From NCBI GenBank assembly GCA_037447655.1, contig JBBHKE010000755.1, positions 1 to 64,000 of the forward strand: DNA of 64,000 nucleotides, in the 5' to 3' direction. The DNA comes from Zygnema cylindricum. Taxonomy: Eukaryota > Streptophyta > Zygnematophyceae > Zygnematales > Zygnemataceae. The first letter of the stretch is position 1, and each line of letters begins with the position of its first letter. Below are positions 21,766-32,944 of this stretch, one piece after another. The notes under the pieces were generated by a model that was given only the letters and a program-made list of their open reading frames with translations, ran no database searches and was not told the origin of the DNA. Made by a program: the position numbers and the translations under genes.

Positions 21766-22650
21766 ATTTTGGGAATTCAAGTAGAGAGAGACCGAAAAAG
21801 AAAAATTATAAGATTGACTCAAAAGGAAGCAATAGGGAACATGCTTGAAAAATTTCAAATGGATAAAGCTAATAGTTGTACAACTCCAATGGAATTGAAG
21901 AAGGGAAGTGAGGGGAGTGAGGAAAAAGGAGTCATAGTCTTAGACGAGGAATTATCTCCTGATGAACAGAAGTTCATGCAGACTATTCCTTACAGGCAAG
22001 TAGTGGGAAGTCTAATCTATTTTATGAATTGTACCCGGCCGGATTTAGCTGCAGCTGTAGGAGTACTGAGTAGAAGTCTAAATGCTCCCACTAAGAAGGA
22101 TTGGGAGGCAGCTAAGAGAGTCCTTAGATACTTGGTAGGAACTAGAGATCTATGGTTGCATTTGGGTGGGGAGAATACTGACATCACTACTTGGAGTGAT
22201 GCCAGTTATGGTGATGCTCCGATGAGGAGATGTACTTCTGGATATGTATTATATGTGGGTGATGGGGCTTGCTGTTGGAGTAGCAAACAGCAAAAGGTTA
22301 TTGCTCAGTCCACCATGGAGGCTGAGTATATGGCCTCTTGCTCTGCTGTAAAAGAATTGATGTGGGTCAAGTCTTTGCTTGGTGAGCTTGGTCACCTTAA
22401 GAGTGGTGTGCAGAAAATATTTTGTGATAATCAGGCAGCAATCGCTATTTCTGCCAATCTTAAACACCATTTTAAAGCCAAACACATGGACATCAGACTA
22501 AGCTTTGTTAGAGAGAAAGTAGAAAACAAAATAATCAGTTTAGAGTACATACCAGATAGTGAGATGGTATCAGATATGATGACCAAACCTGTGCCTTCCC
22601 CTAAGCTATTTTTTTTGCAGGGAGAAGTGTGGTCTGAAATTAAAGATTGA
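21766..22650 (+). pseudogene. Copia A RT end and RNase H
   Basis: This continues in the same frame directly after the TAA. It has ILGIQVERD, MLEKFQMDKANS, the RNase H motifs TWSDASYGD, TMEAEYMA and FCDNQAAIA, and the typical end DMMTKPVPSPK. RNase H degrades the RNA strand during reverse transcription. The end lies 18 bases before the polypurine tract AATAAGGGGAG and the 3' LTR. Confidence 0.85.
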
Positions 22651-22667
22651 CTAGAAAATAAGGGGAG

Positions 22668-23715
22668 TGTAGAAACTAATAGTTTTATTAGTATTTTCTA
22701 GGTCTGAAAAGAAATATAGAAGTCGAGGCAGTCTATCTCTAACTTCTCTCTCCAACTCTCAAACTTGTCGCAGTCACTGAGAAATTGGAGAGGAAGCTAG
22801 AGCCATGGCTACCTTGGCTATCCTGAGGTTTACGGGAATTTTATATTAGGGTTTATTTATTTAATTAAAAGGTATGTGCCGGCGGCAGGATTTGATCCTT
22901 GTACCTACCGGCCGTCAGACAGGAATTAGCTGGTAGCCTTAGCCGTTAAGTCTAGCGGTAGTGTTACGTAGCATATAGTTTGATATTTATTTAAATATGT
23001 ATACGTGCGATAAACCATTTAACTGTCATGAATTACGGGATACATAGATCCAGTAATATATAATGTACGACTTACGGTACGGACAAAAATCAGTACCGCG
23101 CATTTGTTTCGTAAATGAAACAAATACCGCGCATGTATTTATTACGGCTACGATTAAAGCCGAATTTAATCGGACGGCCGGGATTAGCGCCGAGATCGCG
23201 GAGGAAGATTTCGGCGGTTTGTGGCCATCGCCACATCGGATGACGCGTGGCGAAATTCCGTTGGATTGTGGAATCTCCGGAGATTATAGCACCGAATCCG
23301 GATTTGACATGTGTCGACATTTTGGCCATGTCGTACAATGTCCGTACATAAAGTACACCGGCAGCTGTACTTTTGCGTACGGAACTCAATTCTGATTGGT
23401 TCCGTACATCAGTAGATAGAGTCTGTGAGAGAGATAGGACTTAGAAAAATTAGAAGATAGGACCCCCTCTCCCAGAGAGCTTCTGTACAAAAGGTCAACT
23501 TTGACCCTCCATAACTTACTGCTCAGGGGAGCAAATTCAGAGATTCTTTTTGCTATCGACTCAGGGGAGTCTTGTCTTCACAGGGGTGAAGTTGGTCAGA
23601 GTTTTTGTCTGCCAGGGTGGCAGTTTTTTTTGCTTAAACACAAAGGGGTCAGGATTATCCTAGAGGCTTCTTGGAAGCTGTCCACTCTGAGGACTTATGG
23701 AGGTCTCAAAGTTTC
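22668..23715 (+). repeat. Copia A 3' LTR
   Basis: It starts TGTAGAAACTAATAG after the polypurine tract and matches 17269-18315 almost throughout. The last bases (AAAGTTTCT) are degraded relative to the expected GAGTTTCA, so the right boundary is approximate. The antisense tRNA-like module is at 22878-22960. Confidence 0.9.
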
Positions 23716-24052
23716 TCCCCTACAGTATTCGGTCAAACACCACCAGCAGGCTTTGAGACAGCGAAAAAACGTGGCGTTGCGAAAAGTGGGACTATAGTTG
23801 GTGGCACAAGACCCCGAGCTAATTGAGAAGCTAATTTGAACAACAAATTAAATTCCTGTGATGGATTTTCGGAAGGGAATATATCGCGGAAAAGCTCATA
23901 AACCATCCCCGATGGTCCCCTAGCTGAGAGATGGGGGGACCAAACTAGAGCCCTAGTAAAGGCATCTTGGTCGAGGTCAAAGGGTTCTAAAGGTTCATAT
24001 GAATCAACAAATGATAAAACGTCAGGCGCGTTGTTTTGAAAAGTCAGTTTCG
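23715..24052 (-). pseudogene. LINE segment 2: region before and into the RT domain
   Basis: On the minus strand it encodes NNAPDVLSFVDSYEPLE..., ARGPSGMVYELFRDIF, LARGLVPPTIVPLFATP and FFAVSKPAGGV, then PNTVGE up to copia A. This is the conserved approach to RT motif 1 (K..GG.RPI) of LINEs. Arg of GGVRP is replaced by a TGA stop. It joins segment 1 across copia A. Confidence 0.75.
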
Positions 24053-25143
24053 TGTGAACGTGAGAGTTTGTGAGTAATTACTAATTGAATTTAATATGGT
24101 GGCTTGAATTGATTCATGGGTTGGGGGAGCAAACGTCCAGATATACCTACATTGAATTAAGGGACTCATTGAGTGGTTGAACAAGCATTGAGAAATAGAC
24201 GGCGGATCGCGAAGCGATCCGATGTACAATAATCAAAATGTTGAAATAGGAGCCGCCGGTACGGCGTAGCTGCTACGCAGACAGGACAACGCAGCTGCGG
24301 TTACTTTGGATAAATATGTGCCGCCGATACGGAGTAGCTGCGGCGTAGATAAGACAACGCAGCTGCGGATAATATGACTAAAATAGATTCTGAGTAATGA
24401 TGATTGTACGGTAATAGTTGCTTAGTGGTATGTGAGTGGTAGCTTGTTTTGTTTGACGTACAAAGGTTGCAAAGATGTCAGTGTAAATATTCTGTTCAAC
24501 AGAGGTTTGTCTTTTTGCTAATTAGTTTATTAGTGTAGATTTGCTCAGTCTGACATACCTGGAATTATTCGGGTATACTCACAATAGTTTAGGTAGATGG
24601 TAGATACCGTACGGCTGGTATGCCTCCGTACATTCATTAGTGGACTCTCTGAGTAAAACTTGTAGGACTTAGAATATTTTGATTATTACAGTCAAGTTTA
24701 TCAAAAGCAATGGCAGACTGTTTTCTGCATCTTTGACCTGTTGATGTGATCACCCTGTTTGGTGTTTTCATGTGAAACTTTGTGAAGTATTTCTATGATA
24801 TAGAATATATATGTATGTGCTGTTTCATTCTATTCTGGTATTTCTGTAAGATTTTGTGAGAGGTCTAAGTGGTTAGTTTGTGAATCTGTCAGCTGTTTTT
24901 GTGAAACTCTAGAGCTTATATCTTATAGATTCCTTGGGGGATTTGGCTGTTACTTTAGGAGATTACAGTGTCTATAATATACTGTCTATTGTTGCAATTT
25001 GAGGGGATTTTATTTATTGTGAAGTAATCAGTGCTGTCTGAAACACAACTGTTTAAGGGGTAGGCTGTGGTACTTCCGAGAGTAGTCCATGGCTGAAATA
25101 GGCTATGGACAAAAAGGCGGTGCCTCAAGATGAAGGTCTCACA
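24053..25143. mobile_element. Probable solo LTR inside the LINE
   Basis: The 1,091 bases begin TGTGAACG and end GGTCTCACA, so the termini TGTGA/TCACA are inverted. The LINE reading resumes on either side. The right end contains CCATGGCTGAAATAGGC, resembling the CCATGGCTGCC block of other LTRs here. There is no coding and no clear target duplication, so orientation and family are uncertain. Confidence 0.45.
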
Positions 25144-26064
25144 CGGCTTCAACTGTTGACGTTGTTGTGGGACACTGGTGAAAGTTCGTAGTGCACGGGC
25201 ATCACAAGAGAGCTCACCACATCAACCAAGGTGTAGGGCCCGCCGCATGCGAGCTGTAGAAGTTGGAAGTGGAGCTTGGGGGCGAAGAGGCGTCACAAAA
25301 AGGCCAACTACACTATCAATGTCTTCTTGTTGAAGAGATTCCCAATCTTCACGAAAAAAACGTAAGCAACGTCACTGTGTCTCTTGTGCCGTGCTAGCAC
25401 CTCCACGGGGAGGTGGAATCAAAACTTAAAGGGGAAACAAAAGGAAAAGATGCCATGCAACAAGATTATTGATATATTCAGCCAAAAGCCCAAGCGGGAA
25501 CTGAAGCGCAGCTTGAACGATCTCTCGAAGATGAGGAGGAATCCAGGAATAGAGCCGTGGTTTGGGGTAACCCAAATGGTAACATCCTATAGCGTTAAGA
25601 TTGCGGACAAAATCCTAATTGTGGCGAGAGGGGTGGCGTTGGAGGGGGGGAGCATTGGTGCCGTCTTGGGCATTTGAAGGGGTAAAAACAATCTTGGGAC
25701 ACGTTGTCACGCTAAAATCGCAACTTGAGCGTAAGGCTTCCCACAACCTAGACAAGGGACCCGAGATGTAGGGGTGCTAGAGGAAGGGTGGACATGCGAA
25801 AGGGAACGATGAGAAGAATGTGTCGAATGTAGGGCCGTAGAAATATGGACTTGAGAGGGAGGTATGATGTTTGTGTGAGGGGAATTGGACATCAAAATTG
25901 GAACATGGGGGGAACCTAAGGGTGGGTTGGTTTGAGGAGGGGTAGAAGGGCTATCCGATGGGGGTGGAGGAAGAGGACGGTCAAAAACGAGGGTCAAAAA
26001 CAAGTCTTGAGGTTGCTCTTGCCGATGAGGAGAGCAATACCACGGTGTAGGGGAAGGTATGGTT
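25144..26064 (-). pseudogene. LINE segment 3: N-terminal region
   Basis: On the minus strand it gives a proline-rich stretch (RPLPPPPSDSPSTPPQ), a Ser/His-rich stretch, then PCLGCGKPYAQVAIL, which resembles the first half of a C2H2 finger. A degraded segment with FLLIFERSFKLRF follows. N-terminal fingers are common in LINEs of this endonuclease type and may bind target DNA. Several frame breaks are present. Copia B interrupts it at 26064/33720. Confidence 0.6.
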
Positions 26065-26327
26065 GTTGAAGGTCATAGGTATTCTGACTTGGCTGTATTC
26101 CACTCCCACTAGGCGTCACACTTGCACCAGCAAGGACTGAGCCATTAGTAGACATGGCAGCAGAAGCAAACCCAAAGAGAAATACCTATTTGACTAGATT
26201 TATGTTGTAAAATATGTAGCTTTAAGTGAGAGAGGTCTTACAACCAGACAAACATATACCACAGCCAAAATAAGGACAATAGAACAGAAAAACACCTTAA
26301 AGTGCACTTAGTGCTCTCATTTCCTTA
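26065..26327 (-). repeat. Copia B LTR fragment (U5 side)
   Basis: It begins TGTTGAAGGTCATAGG and matches 33091-33350 at about 95% or more by eye, including the gag leader starting MSTNG. Homology stops after TTTCCTTA at ~26327. It is the 3' LTR partner of 33091-33719. The LINE flanks on both outer sides share GGTATGGT. Confidence 0.75.
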
Positions 26328-27127
26328 CTCGAAAAAGCTTTCGTCAACGTTAGAGGCTCTTTTATGTGGTCTAAGTGAGTAACTCTTCTAAAGCTTAAGG
26401 GGAGTATTGAAAAGTAAGCTTTGGTAATGTCGTATCTTGATTTGAAGAAAGCTTGTGAAGTTTGGTTTAGCGTACGTGCTATGTATGTTCAGCTAGATGT
26501 TACTGTGCAGACTAACATAGCCACTCAGATCTTTGAATTTAAGTATTCAGGAGGTAGTATGTCAGATCATTGTCATGCTATGAAAAGGTTGTTCCTTCAG
26601 AGTACAAGTGCAGGTGGGGACTTTTCACCACCTCAGCAGGCTATGTTATTGATGAGAACTTTACCCGATGAATATAAGGGAGCCATGGATAGGCTTAGGG
26701 CTCTTCCACAGCGTCAGTGGAACATAGCATTAGCAATACAGTTTATTTTGAGCGAAGAAGCTAACCAGATTTCACAAAGAGGTAGTAGTAAGTCTGTTCA
26801 GGCACTAGCTAACCAATTTTCAGACTCTAAGATTGGCAGTGGCAGTGGTAGTGGCAGTGGTAGAGGTAGTGGTCCTAGAAGGTCACCTTTGACATGCTAT
26901 TACTGTGATGAAAAAAGCCATGTTTTCAGGATGTGTCATGCCTACAAGAGAGCTAAAGCTACAGGAAATTTTTGCTGTGGTTGGGACGAAAGCCGAGTTC
27001 CATCTACGTCAAATGGACGCCCATCAGCATTTTCCAACGCACTTCAAGAAGAGGATGTGAGCAGCTTTCCCGATAACAGCGAAAAGAAATACTTTGCGAT
27101 GGCACAAGCAACGGAAGGCGTGGAGGA
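26328..27127 (+). mobile_element. Inverted copia B fragment
   Basis: This stretch is in the opposite orientation to its surroundings. It holds the very end of a pol frame (TGTGGTCTAAGTGAGTAA), a polypurine tract AAGGGGAG, the first bases of a B LTR (TATTGAAAAGTAAG) and then jumps straight into gag. It looks like the product of rearrangement or template switching, not a simple insertion. Confidence 0.6.
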
Positions 27128-27164
27128 AGACTTACTAAAGCTTAGTTTTCAATACTCCGCTTAA
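26421..27164 (+). pseudogene. Copia B gag fragment (capsid and zinc knuckle)
   Basis: The 247-codon open frame contains the gag core (YLDLKKACEVWFSV, FEFKYSGGSM, LLMRTLPDEYKG), a Gly-Ser repeat (GSGSGSGSGRGSG) and the zinc knuckle CYYCDEKSHVFRMC (C-x2-C-x4-H-x4-C, from 26895). The start of gag is missing, and the last ~12 codons read into an inverted LTR end, so the stop is accidental. The long open frame suggests a recent rearrangement. Confidence 0.75.
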
Positions 27165-28182
27165 GCTTTAGAAGACTTACTCACTTAGACCACATGCTTT
27201 TCTGCAGTACTCCAACTTTGGAGATGGAAGGGCTTTTGTCAACATGTCTGCAACCATTTTCTCATCAGGCAAATAACAAAGTTTCACCACTCTTGAAAAT
27301 ACTTTTTCTTGTACCAAATGTAGCCGAATGTCCATATGCTTACTCTTAAAATGGTGACTTGGATTTGTAGCTACAAAAATGGCTGCTTGATTGTCGCACC
27401 ACATTATTTGTGTTCCGTGTTGTGTAAACCCCAATTCTTGAAGAAATGCCTTAATCCAAAGCAACTCTTTTAAGGCTGCGCTCGCAGCCATGTATTCGGC
27501 TTCCATAGTCGATTGTGCCGTGACTTTTTGAAGTTTACTACTCCAACTACAAGTTCCACTTCCAATCTGAATGACATACCCAGTTGTAGACTTCCTACTA
27601 GGCACATCACCATAGCTAGCATCACTCCAAGTATTAATGTTAACTTTGTCCCCTCCCAAAGTAAGCCAAAGATTTCTAGTCCCAACAAGATATCTTAAGA
27701 CCCTTTTTGCTGCCTCCCAATCTCTCTTTCGTGGATTTTGTACACTTCTGCTCAACACTCCAACAACTGCAGCTATATCGGGCCTAGTGCAATTCATGAA
27801 GTAAATCAAACTTCCTACTACTTGTCTGTAAGGTACTTGGGACATAAATTTTTGCTCTTCTGCACTAAGTTCCTCATCTATTATGACTCCAAACTCATGC
27901 TCCATTTCTTCAAGTTTTTGCTTATACTCCATAGGAGTTGCACAACCTTTGGCATCTGCCAAACCAAATTTTTCCAACATGTTTCCTATCGCTTCTTTTT
28001 GAGTTAGCCAAATGATTTTCTTTTCTCTATCTCTTTCAACTTGTATTCGAAGAATGTAGTTAGCCTCATAACCCTCTGGCTGCCTCATATAAATGACCTC
28101 ATCTAAATCACCATGCAAAAATGCTGTTTTTACATCCATTTGGTGGATGTCAATGTTTTGAAAGCAAATTGTAACACAAAAA
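27128..28182 (-). pseudogene. Copia B RT/RNase H fragment, copy 1
   Basis: It reads leftwards from [16 protein letters not shown] (RT) to RNase H (TWSDASYGD, TMEAEYMAA, WCDNQAAIF, DMLTKALPSPK), then a polypurine tract and the first ~25 bases of an LTR. After MRQPEGYEA the frame jumps directly to NYILRIQVERD, so about 100 residues including the catalytic YVDD are deleted without breaking the frame. It cannot encode active RT. Confidence 0.85.
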
Positions 28183-28314
28183 GCAGCTCCCTCCGGGCGG
28201 GGCTAGCCCGGTGCTGCAAAAAACACGTCGTCTTCTTCAAAAGCGAACCCGGTGCTATGCACCTTCGCCGGAGGTATGCTACGCAGGGTGCTACGCACCT
28301 CTTTGGACGACGTA
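28183..28314. repeat. GC-rich island, left copy (truncated by gap)
   Basis: The sequence from GCTCCCTCCGGGCGGGG to GGACGACGTA appears identical by eye to 31372-31506. It adjoins the RT fragment at the same base in both copies. It breaks off at the N run. Confidence 0.8.
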
Positions 28315-28324
28315 NNNNNNNNNN
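28315..28324. other. Assembly gap (10 N)
   Basis: Ten N lie exactly where the left copy of the GC-rich island is entered, so the assembler probably failed in this repeat. Order and distance across it are not proven. Confidence 0.99.
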
Positions 28325-28669
28325 TAGTCAACACCTTTGCCATGTCATGTCATGTGGCAGTTAGCAATAATCTCATATATTGCGGTTAAGCCACGGGAAA
28401 TAAGTTTTTTTTTTTGGGCTTTATGTTAGGTATTAATATAAAAAAGGTAATAAGATTAATCCAAATAAAAAGTTAATCGGAATAATTACCTTCATGTGAC
28501 GCTACCTTTATCACACTGCATGCCTGTCCTATAAAAGCATGCTTTACCATGAAAAACTTAATGTTTCAGTACTTTTCTGTGAATTGTAATAACGCGTGTG
28601 TACACTTGAACATATAAGAACGTGATTTTTGTCGACGAGTTTGCATCTCTTTCTCCCAGTGCACATTCA
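28325..28669. other. Sequence between gap and MITE
   Basis: AT-rich sequence with no gene. It is unlike copia B and may be host sequence or a fragment misplaced next to the gap. Confidence 0.35.
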
Positions 28670-28919
28670 CATGTGTGCGCAATAATGTTAAGTGTCTTTT
28701 CATGACTTTGTAATTCAAAAAGTACCATTTCGTACGAAAATATCCTGTCCGTACGTCACACTATTTCCATCGCAGTGTACTTCCATTAATAAGGCTAATT
28801 GAAAAATAAACCTAATTAGAATAATGGAAAAAATATAATTATGGATTGTATTTCGGGTTTTTTTTTTTGAATAAAGGGCACCGAATTGGCGTTATATACT
28901 CTAATAACGATTGACGGTG
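28670..28919. mobile_element. CACCGCC-type MITE arm (inverted)
   Basis: It ends CTAATAACGATTGACGGTG followed by TA, and carries the complement of blocks found at 29407-29658 (CACATTCACATGTGTGCGC; GGATTGTATTTCGGG). With that segment it forms an inverted pair around a ~490-base spacer. Confidence 0.6.
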
Positions 28920-28921
28920 TA

Positions 28922-29404
28922 CTGTACTGTACCGTTTCCACAACTGATTTTTTGAAGACATACAAAATGGGTTGGATTCGTACCACGTCGCATGCCGATA
29001 AATTTGTGGACGACGCGGTTTTTCGGAACTCATTTGCTTCCGCGTACGATGTGACAAATGCGATAATTATTCAATCTTCCCAATGCGACTTGCGTTACGA
29101 AAAGCAAACAGTCTGCGATGGTAAAACCATATGTGTACAAAAGGGGTACAACTGAAAAAAAGGCAACACAATCATTAAATCATAGTTCAAGAAATCTTAA
29201 CTGATCGACTTTGTTCGAACTATTATTGTACAATACGGGTATTTTGTATTATCATTACCTGAGGGAAATAATAAAATAAAGTTGAAACCTCGATTGTTAA
29301 ACCGCCCGTATTATACTGTACCGTCGATGAATTTGTTAACATGTATTTTCGCAACTTTTGCGAAGTCCATAGGTAACCCGTGAGTGCCCGAAGAGTCAGT
29401 ACAG
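28922..29404. other. Spacer between MITE arms
   Basis: No gene is recognised; an 89-codon frame (28886-29155, +) overlaps the MITE end and looks accidental. Confidence 0.35.
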
Positions 29405-29406
29405 TA

Positions 29407-29658
29407 CACCGCCAATCTATATTTGAGTAAATAACCCTATTTCGGTATCCTTTAAAAAAAAAAAACTAAAATACAATCCATAATTCTATTTTTTCCTTTA
29501 CGCCTTTTAGGGTTCTTTTTTTAATTAACGTTAATAAAGGAAGTATATCGTAATGTTTATAGTGTGGTGTACGGAGAGTTTTTTCTCTAACAAAATGTAC
29601 TTTTTGAAATACAAATGTACAAACAATCATTTAATGTAATTGCGCACGCATGTGAATG
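29407..29658. mobile_element. CACCGCC-type MITE arm, cut by copia B
   Basis: It begins after TA with CACCGCCAATCTATATTTG and contains TTTACGCCTTTTAGGGTT and GCGCACGCATGTGAATG, as in the full-length MITEs. It stops exactly where the B-type LTR begins at 29659. Confidence 0.65.
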
Positions 29659-30347
29659 TGTTCAAGGTCATGGGCATTCAAACTCGGCTGTGATCCACTC
29701 CCACTAGGAGTCACACTTGCACCTGCTGGGATATTCGTCCTTGGAGAAGCAGGTGGAGCACTAGGGCTAATAGGAGCACTTGCAGCGGGAGCTGAGCCAT
29801 TATCAGACATGTTAGCGGAAGCAAACCCAAAGAGGAATACCTATCAGACTAGATCAATACTGTAAGATAAGTAACTACAAATGAAAGAGGTCTTTCAACC
29901 AAACAAAACATGTACTACAATCAAATCAAAGACAATAGAGCATAAAACACCTTAAACTGCACTCAGTGCTCTCATTTCGTTAACTCTTGTGTAAAATGTA
30001 CATTCTGTATCAAACTGATCAATCCTAATTGAACTAAATACTCAAAAGATCTAAAAAACATCTAAAAAGTATGTACAGGGTTCACCAAACAACCGACTGA
30101 CAAAAATCTAAGTGTTTGGACCAGAATTGTCCATTAACAATATCTATACCCTAAAAATCTAGGTGATTCTTATCATGTCCACATTCATTAGCGGCCCTAC
30201 ACATTAATTTACTAAAAGATAACTATTCGTGTAGATACTACAAAAAATCTACACTAAATTTGGTCAATATTGAAGAGTTGGTATTCCAAAAACTTTTGAA
30301 GTCCTAAACTCAAATTTCTAAGACTTACTAAAGATTACTTTTCAATA
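29659..30347 (-). repeat. Copia B-type LTR, divergent copy
   Basis: It runs from TGTTCAAGGTCATGGG to ...ACTTTTCAATA. It is clearly related to 33091-33719, but with many substitutions and an extra ~75 bases of Ala/Pro-rich gag leader (MSDNGSAPAA... on the minus strand). It is followed by a polypurine tract and RT/RNase H copy 2, so it serves as that copy's 3' LTR. Confidence 0.7.
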
Positions 30348-31371
30348 CTCCCCTTAAGCTTTAAAAGACTTACTCACTTAGACCACATGCTTTTCTGCAG
30401 TACTCCAACTTAGGAGCGGGAAGGGCTTTTGTTAACATGTCTGCAACCATTTTCTCATCAGGCAAATAACAAAGTTTCACCACTCTTGCAAATACCTTTT
30501 CTCGTACCAAATGTAGCCGAATGTCCATATGCTTACTCTTAAAATGGTGACTTGGGTTTGTAGCCACAGAAATGGCTGTTTGATTGTCGCACCACATTAT
30601 TTGTGTTCCGTGTTGTGTAAACCCCAATTCTTGAAGAAATGCCTTAATCCAAAGCAGCTCTTTTAAGGCTGCGCTTGCAGCCATGTATTCGGCTTCCATA
30701 GTCAATTGTGCCGTGACTTTTTGAAGTTTACTACTCCAACTACAAGTTCCACGTCCAATCTACATGACATACCCAGTTGTAGACTTCCTACTAGGCACAT
30801 CACCATAGCTAGCATCACTCCAAGTATTAATGCCAACCTTGTCCCCTCCCAAAGTAAGCCAAAGATTTCTAGTCCCAAAAAGATACCTTAAGACCCTTTT
30901 TGCTGCTTCCCAGTCTCTCTTCCGTTGATTTTGTAGACTTCTGCTCAACACACCAACAGCTACTGCTATATCGGGCCTAGTACAATTCATGAAGTAAATC
31001 AGACTTCCTACTACTTGTCTATAGGGTACTTGGGACATAAATTTATCCTCTTCTGCACTGAGTTCCTCATCTATTATGACTCTAAACTCATGCTCCATTC
31101 CTTCAAGTTTTTGCTTATACTCCATAGGAGTTGCACAACCTTTGGCATCTGCCAAACCAAATTTTTCCAACATGTTTCCTATCGCTTCTTTTTGAGTTAG
31201 CCAAATGATTTTCTTTTCTCTATCTCTTTCAACTTGTATTCGAAGAATGTAGTTAGCCTCATAACCCTCTGGCTGCCTCATATAAATGACCTCATCTAAA
31301 TCACCATGCAAAAATGCTGTTTTTACATCCATTTGGTGGATGTCAATGTTTTGAAAGCAAATTGTAACACA
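30348..31371 (-). pseudogene. Copia B RT/RNase H fragment, copy 2
   Basis: It has the same structure as 27128-28182: RT start [11 protein letters not shown], the same in-frame deletion joining EGYEA to NYILRIQ, RNase H motifs, and the end DMLTKALPAPK. A TAG replaces a glutamine codon near 30757. The two copies are about 95-97% alike in protein, so they are separate insertions or an older duplication, not one locus assembled twice. Confidence 0.85.
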
Positions 31372-32845
31372 AAAAGCAGCTCCCTCCGGGCGGGGCTAGC
31401 CCGGTGCTGCAAAAAACACGTCGTCTTCTTCAAAAGCGAACCCGGTGCTATGCACCTTCGCCGGAGGTATGCTACGCAGGGTGCTACGCACCTCTTTGGA
31501 CGACGTAGAGCACCGGGCTAGCCCGCCCCGAAGCTCTTTGGCAGGTATGGACGTAGGTATGACGATGCTACTTCTTCACCTTTGTGGCGCAAGCAAAGAA
31601 GCGGCGAAGTAGTGCAAGAAGCGCACGTTCTCGCTTTTCGGAATACCGAGCTGCGCTTATTTTCGCTTCCAAAGGTGCTGCTCTCCTCTCCAAAGAGCGC
31701 GCGCCATACCTTCGTCATACCTTTGGAAGCGAATTACAAGAAGAATGCTACGCACCTTCGCCTCCAAGCTTTGGAGCACCTCCGGCGGTATTCCTCCGAA
31801 AAGCCGGCAGCTACGCAGCTTCGGCGGGTGGCGCGTAAGCCGCCGGTGCTATGCACGTTAACACCCTTATTTATGCTTGTAATTCTTTGGTGCTTTTTTC
31901 CAAAAAGACGGCCTGCTCGTCCGAAGCTTTGGAAGCGAACTCTTATTTCGTCCCTTCTTGTAGTTCGCTTCCAAAGCTTTGGTATTGCATACCTTTGGCG
32001 CTTCTGCTTTGCTTGCACCCAGCCTTCGGCCGAAGTGCTTTGCACTTTTTGGACGTGCGCTATTCGGAGCGCGACGAAGGGGGGGGGCTAGCTTGCTATA
32101 GACCTTCAAGGTGCGTAGCACATCGCACCTTTGTGCTCCCCCCCTTTCGTCTTCCCTTTTCGTCTTTTTGCACTCCTTCTTTTTGGAGTTACCAACTACG
32201 TACCTATGACCTCCGGCATAGGTGCGTAGCATTGCGGCCGATGGGGGACCTGAGGTGCGTAGCTAGCAGAGGTAGAGACGATGAAGATGATGCTACGTGC
32301 TACTTCTTCACCTTCGTCCAAAGGTGAAGTAGTGCAGGAAGACGACTCCTAAAAGTCGGCCGGAGGTGCGCAGAAGAACACCTCTAAGAAAAAGCCGGCG
32401 CGACGACAAAAAGAAGGTGCGCAGCACAAGAAAAAGCCGGCCTTAGCCGGAGCGCGTTTAGCCGGAGCTTTGTTTTGACGAAGGGGGCTTTGCTTTGCAC
32501 GGTACCTAGGCGACGGATGCACGTCGTCCAAAAAGCGCTTACGCCACCTGGATTTTGGCCACCCGGCTTTAGGCCGGTCTTTCATACCGTCTTTTTGGAG
32601 TCGTCTTCCCTTTGGTGCTTGCGCCACGTGCATAGCATTTCACGTGCATAGCACTAGCGGCCGCGCCTTCGTGTCTTCTTGCACTCCTTCTTTTTGGAGA
32701 AGGTCGAAGGTGCGTAGCACCGAAGCTTTGTAGCCGGGCCGCCGGCTAAGCGGCTTGCCGGCGCCAAAGGTGCGCTCTTTGGAGTAGCACAAGCAAAGCA
32801 TAAGCGCAGGAGGCTACCCCCCCCCCCCCGGCTCAACGTTGGTGG
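31372..32845. repeat. GC-rich island of short palindromic repeats
   Basis: About 1.45 kb is far richer in GC than all surrounding DNA. It consists of endlessly reshuffled short modules: GGTGCGTAGC and its complement, GCTATGCACGT, CTTTGGA, GAAGC, GCCGGC, AAGGTGAAGTAGTGCA. It ends in a C14 run (32815-32830). Open frames occur on both strands but change composition with the repeats, so I call no gene. The style recalls dispersed repeats of green-algal organelle genomes, which is only an analogy. It replaces the gag-to-RT interior of copia B. Confidence 0.75.
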
Positions 32846-32944
32846 ATTGGCACGTGAAGCCGGTCCAATACGGGGTAGAATATGGAAATATCCATACTCA
32901 AGCCGCTCCTAATAAATGTGTACGGACGCGCCAGTCTGTACATC

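Larger units (their letters stand above)
17269..23715 (+). mobile_element. Copia A, nearly intact LTR retrotransposon
   Basis: Two LTRs of ~1,047 bp differ at roughly twenty positions by eye, so the insertion is young. It is inserted in the LINE at 17268/23715: the LINE frame ends GGV-PNTVGE on the right side and resumes with RLVARSMCLQ on the left. The gag-pol order (gag, CCHC, protease, integrase, RT, RNase H) is Ty1/copia type. Defects are a gag frameshift near 18650 and one in-frame stop at 21763. I see no clean target duplication; the end of the 3' LTR looks altered. Confidence 0.9.

Noticed and set aside
27128-31371. The two copia B copies as one locus assembled twice
   Set aside because: They differ at several percent of positions, including a stop codon and amino-acid changes, too many for a pure assembly duplicate, although the gap still leaves the order uncertain.
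31582-32327. Overlapping open frames in the GC-rich island as genes
   Set aside because: They occur on both strands in several frames, as expected from repeats with few stop codons, and share no homology I recognise.
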